From contig NZ_SPQK01000001.1 of the NCBI RefSeq assembly GCF_004570875.1, forward strand, positions 372,001 to 436,000: a stretch of 64,000 bases of DNA. The letters are read 5' to 3'. The notes under the pieces were generated by a model that did no database searches, was not told the DNA's origin, and saw nothing but the letters and a program-made list of their open reading frames with translations. How positions within the stretch are numbered: the stretch's first letter is position 1; every line of letters begins with the position of its first letter. Below are positions 63,587 through 64,000 of the stretch, piece by piece. This stretch comes from Blastococcus sp. CT_GayMR16 (GTDB taxonomy: Bacteria > Actinomycetota > Actinomycetes > Mycobacteriales > Geodermatophilaceae). The translations under genes were made by a program, and so were the position numbers.

Positions 63587-64000
63587 TCAGCCCCCCAGCG
63601 AGCAGGAGTCGAGCAGCGCCGGGTCCGTGGCGCCGTTCCCGGGCGGACGGGGCACCGTGGTGCTCGGCGGCGGATCCTGGCGGTCCTCCACCCAGGCGGT
63701 GAGGGCGTCGAAGGCGGTCCGGAAGCACGGCAGCATCGGTCGCAGGTGCGTCGGGTCCAGGTACATGAGGCTGTCCACGTGGTTGCCGCCCTCGATCCGG
63801 TAGTAGCGGTGCAGCCGGTCGCGGTGCCGGTCGGCGATCATCTGCGCGTAGACGTCGCTGTCGGTGCTGATCGGCAGCAGTGTGTCCAGCGTTCCGTGCA
63901 GGGTCAGGAGCGGCTTCTTGATCTTGCCGGTCAGGCTGATCCGCGCGAGGGCGTCATGAGCGGGCCGCGAGCTCGGGCCGGCCAACCATGCGTCGTACTG
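63587..64000 (-). CDS. Alpha/beta hydrolase, C-terminal part
   Basis: The frame runs in from the right edge; about 137 residues are visible. LLTLHGTLDTLLPI carries the acid Asp and IEGGNHVDS the catalytic His of an alpha/beta hydrolase; the nucleophile lies outside the window. A Pro-rich end follows (RQDPPPSTTVPRPPGN). Possibly an esterase or peptidase. Confidence 0.75.
   Translation of the reverse strand, partial: QYDAWLAGPSSRPAHDALARISLTGKIKKPLLTLHGTLDTLLPISTDSDVYAQMIADRHRDRLHRYYRIEGGNHVDSLMYLDPTHLRPMLPCFRTAFDALTAWVEDRQDPPPSTTVPRPPGNGATDPALLDSCSLGG

Overview
The window is a piece of a high-GC actinobacterial chromosome carrying one apparently complete temperate siphovirus prophage. The assignment to Actinobacteria rests on the base composition and codon use, the many GTG starts and 4-bp start/stop overlaps, leaderless promoters, an accD1-accA1-fadE19-type operon like that of mycobacteria, a DUF222/HNH protein with an actinobacterial SOS box, and a phage WhiB protein. 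A motile soil actinobacterium, for example Geodermatophilaceae, is a guess from the chemoreceptor and the gene mix.

Left host flank (1-21,507): a secreted SpaA-like protein, a frameshifted class III cyclase, a leucine-degradation operon (3-methylcrotonyl-CoA carboxylase beta and alpha plus acyl-CoA dehydrogenase) divergent from a TetR gene across two copies of a palindromic operator, membrane proteins, oligoribonuclease, tRNA-His, a chemoreceptor, a Baeyer-Villiger-type monooxygenase, a second acyl-CoA dehydrogenase, a DUF222/HNH nuclease, an Asp-box propeller plus ubiquitin-like pair, and an L,D-transpeptidase lipoprotein.

Prophage (21,545-57,618, a 36.03-kb phage genome): it is inserted in the 3' half of tRNA-Lys(CTT) with a 41-bp duplicated core. 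Order: repressor (leftward); Cro-like gene and early genes; SMC-like ATPase, YqaJ exonuclease and RecT; J-domain protein and nuclease; 5mC and N6A methyltransferases; small genes and WhiB; terminase; HTH and HNH genes; portal, MuF, scaffold and capsid; head-tail connectors; tail tube, chaperones, tape measure and tail tip; lysis genes; then leftward lipoprotein and integrase next to attR.

The main discovery is how the immunity region is built. The attachment core lies inside the 3' end of the repressor gene. In the integrated form the repressor stops at a TAA supplied by the host tRNA-Lys anticodon loop. In the circular phage the same frame reads on for 20 residues ending in DLIRAA, a C-terminal Ala-Ala of the ssrA-tag kind, and its stop overlaps the GTG of the integrase (GTGA). 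The integrase itself ends in NGAA. This is the architecture of the integration-dependent immunity switch known from mycobacteriophages BPs, Brujita and Charlie, here in a different host group and with tRNA-Lys as attB. Other signals are operator-like repeats shared by the immunity region and a second divergent promoter near 35.65 kb, a 28-bp element (TGATAC-N10-ACgcTGAnCGGG) at five late-gene boundaries, a G10 tract breaking the adenine methyltransferase, and two genes likely to act in the lysogen (a Pro/Ala-rich membrane protein inside the tail operon and a lipoprotein behind int).

Right host flank (57,619-64,000): about 730 bp with no convincing gene, then an MFS transporter, a DinB-like protein, a thioredoxin-like protein, a small zinc-ribbon protein, an APH(6)-type kinase, an ankyrin-repeat protein, a two-domain VOC protein and the C-terminal end of an alpha/beta hydrolase.
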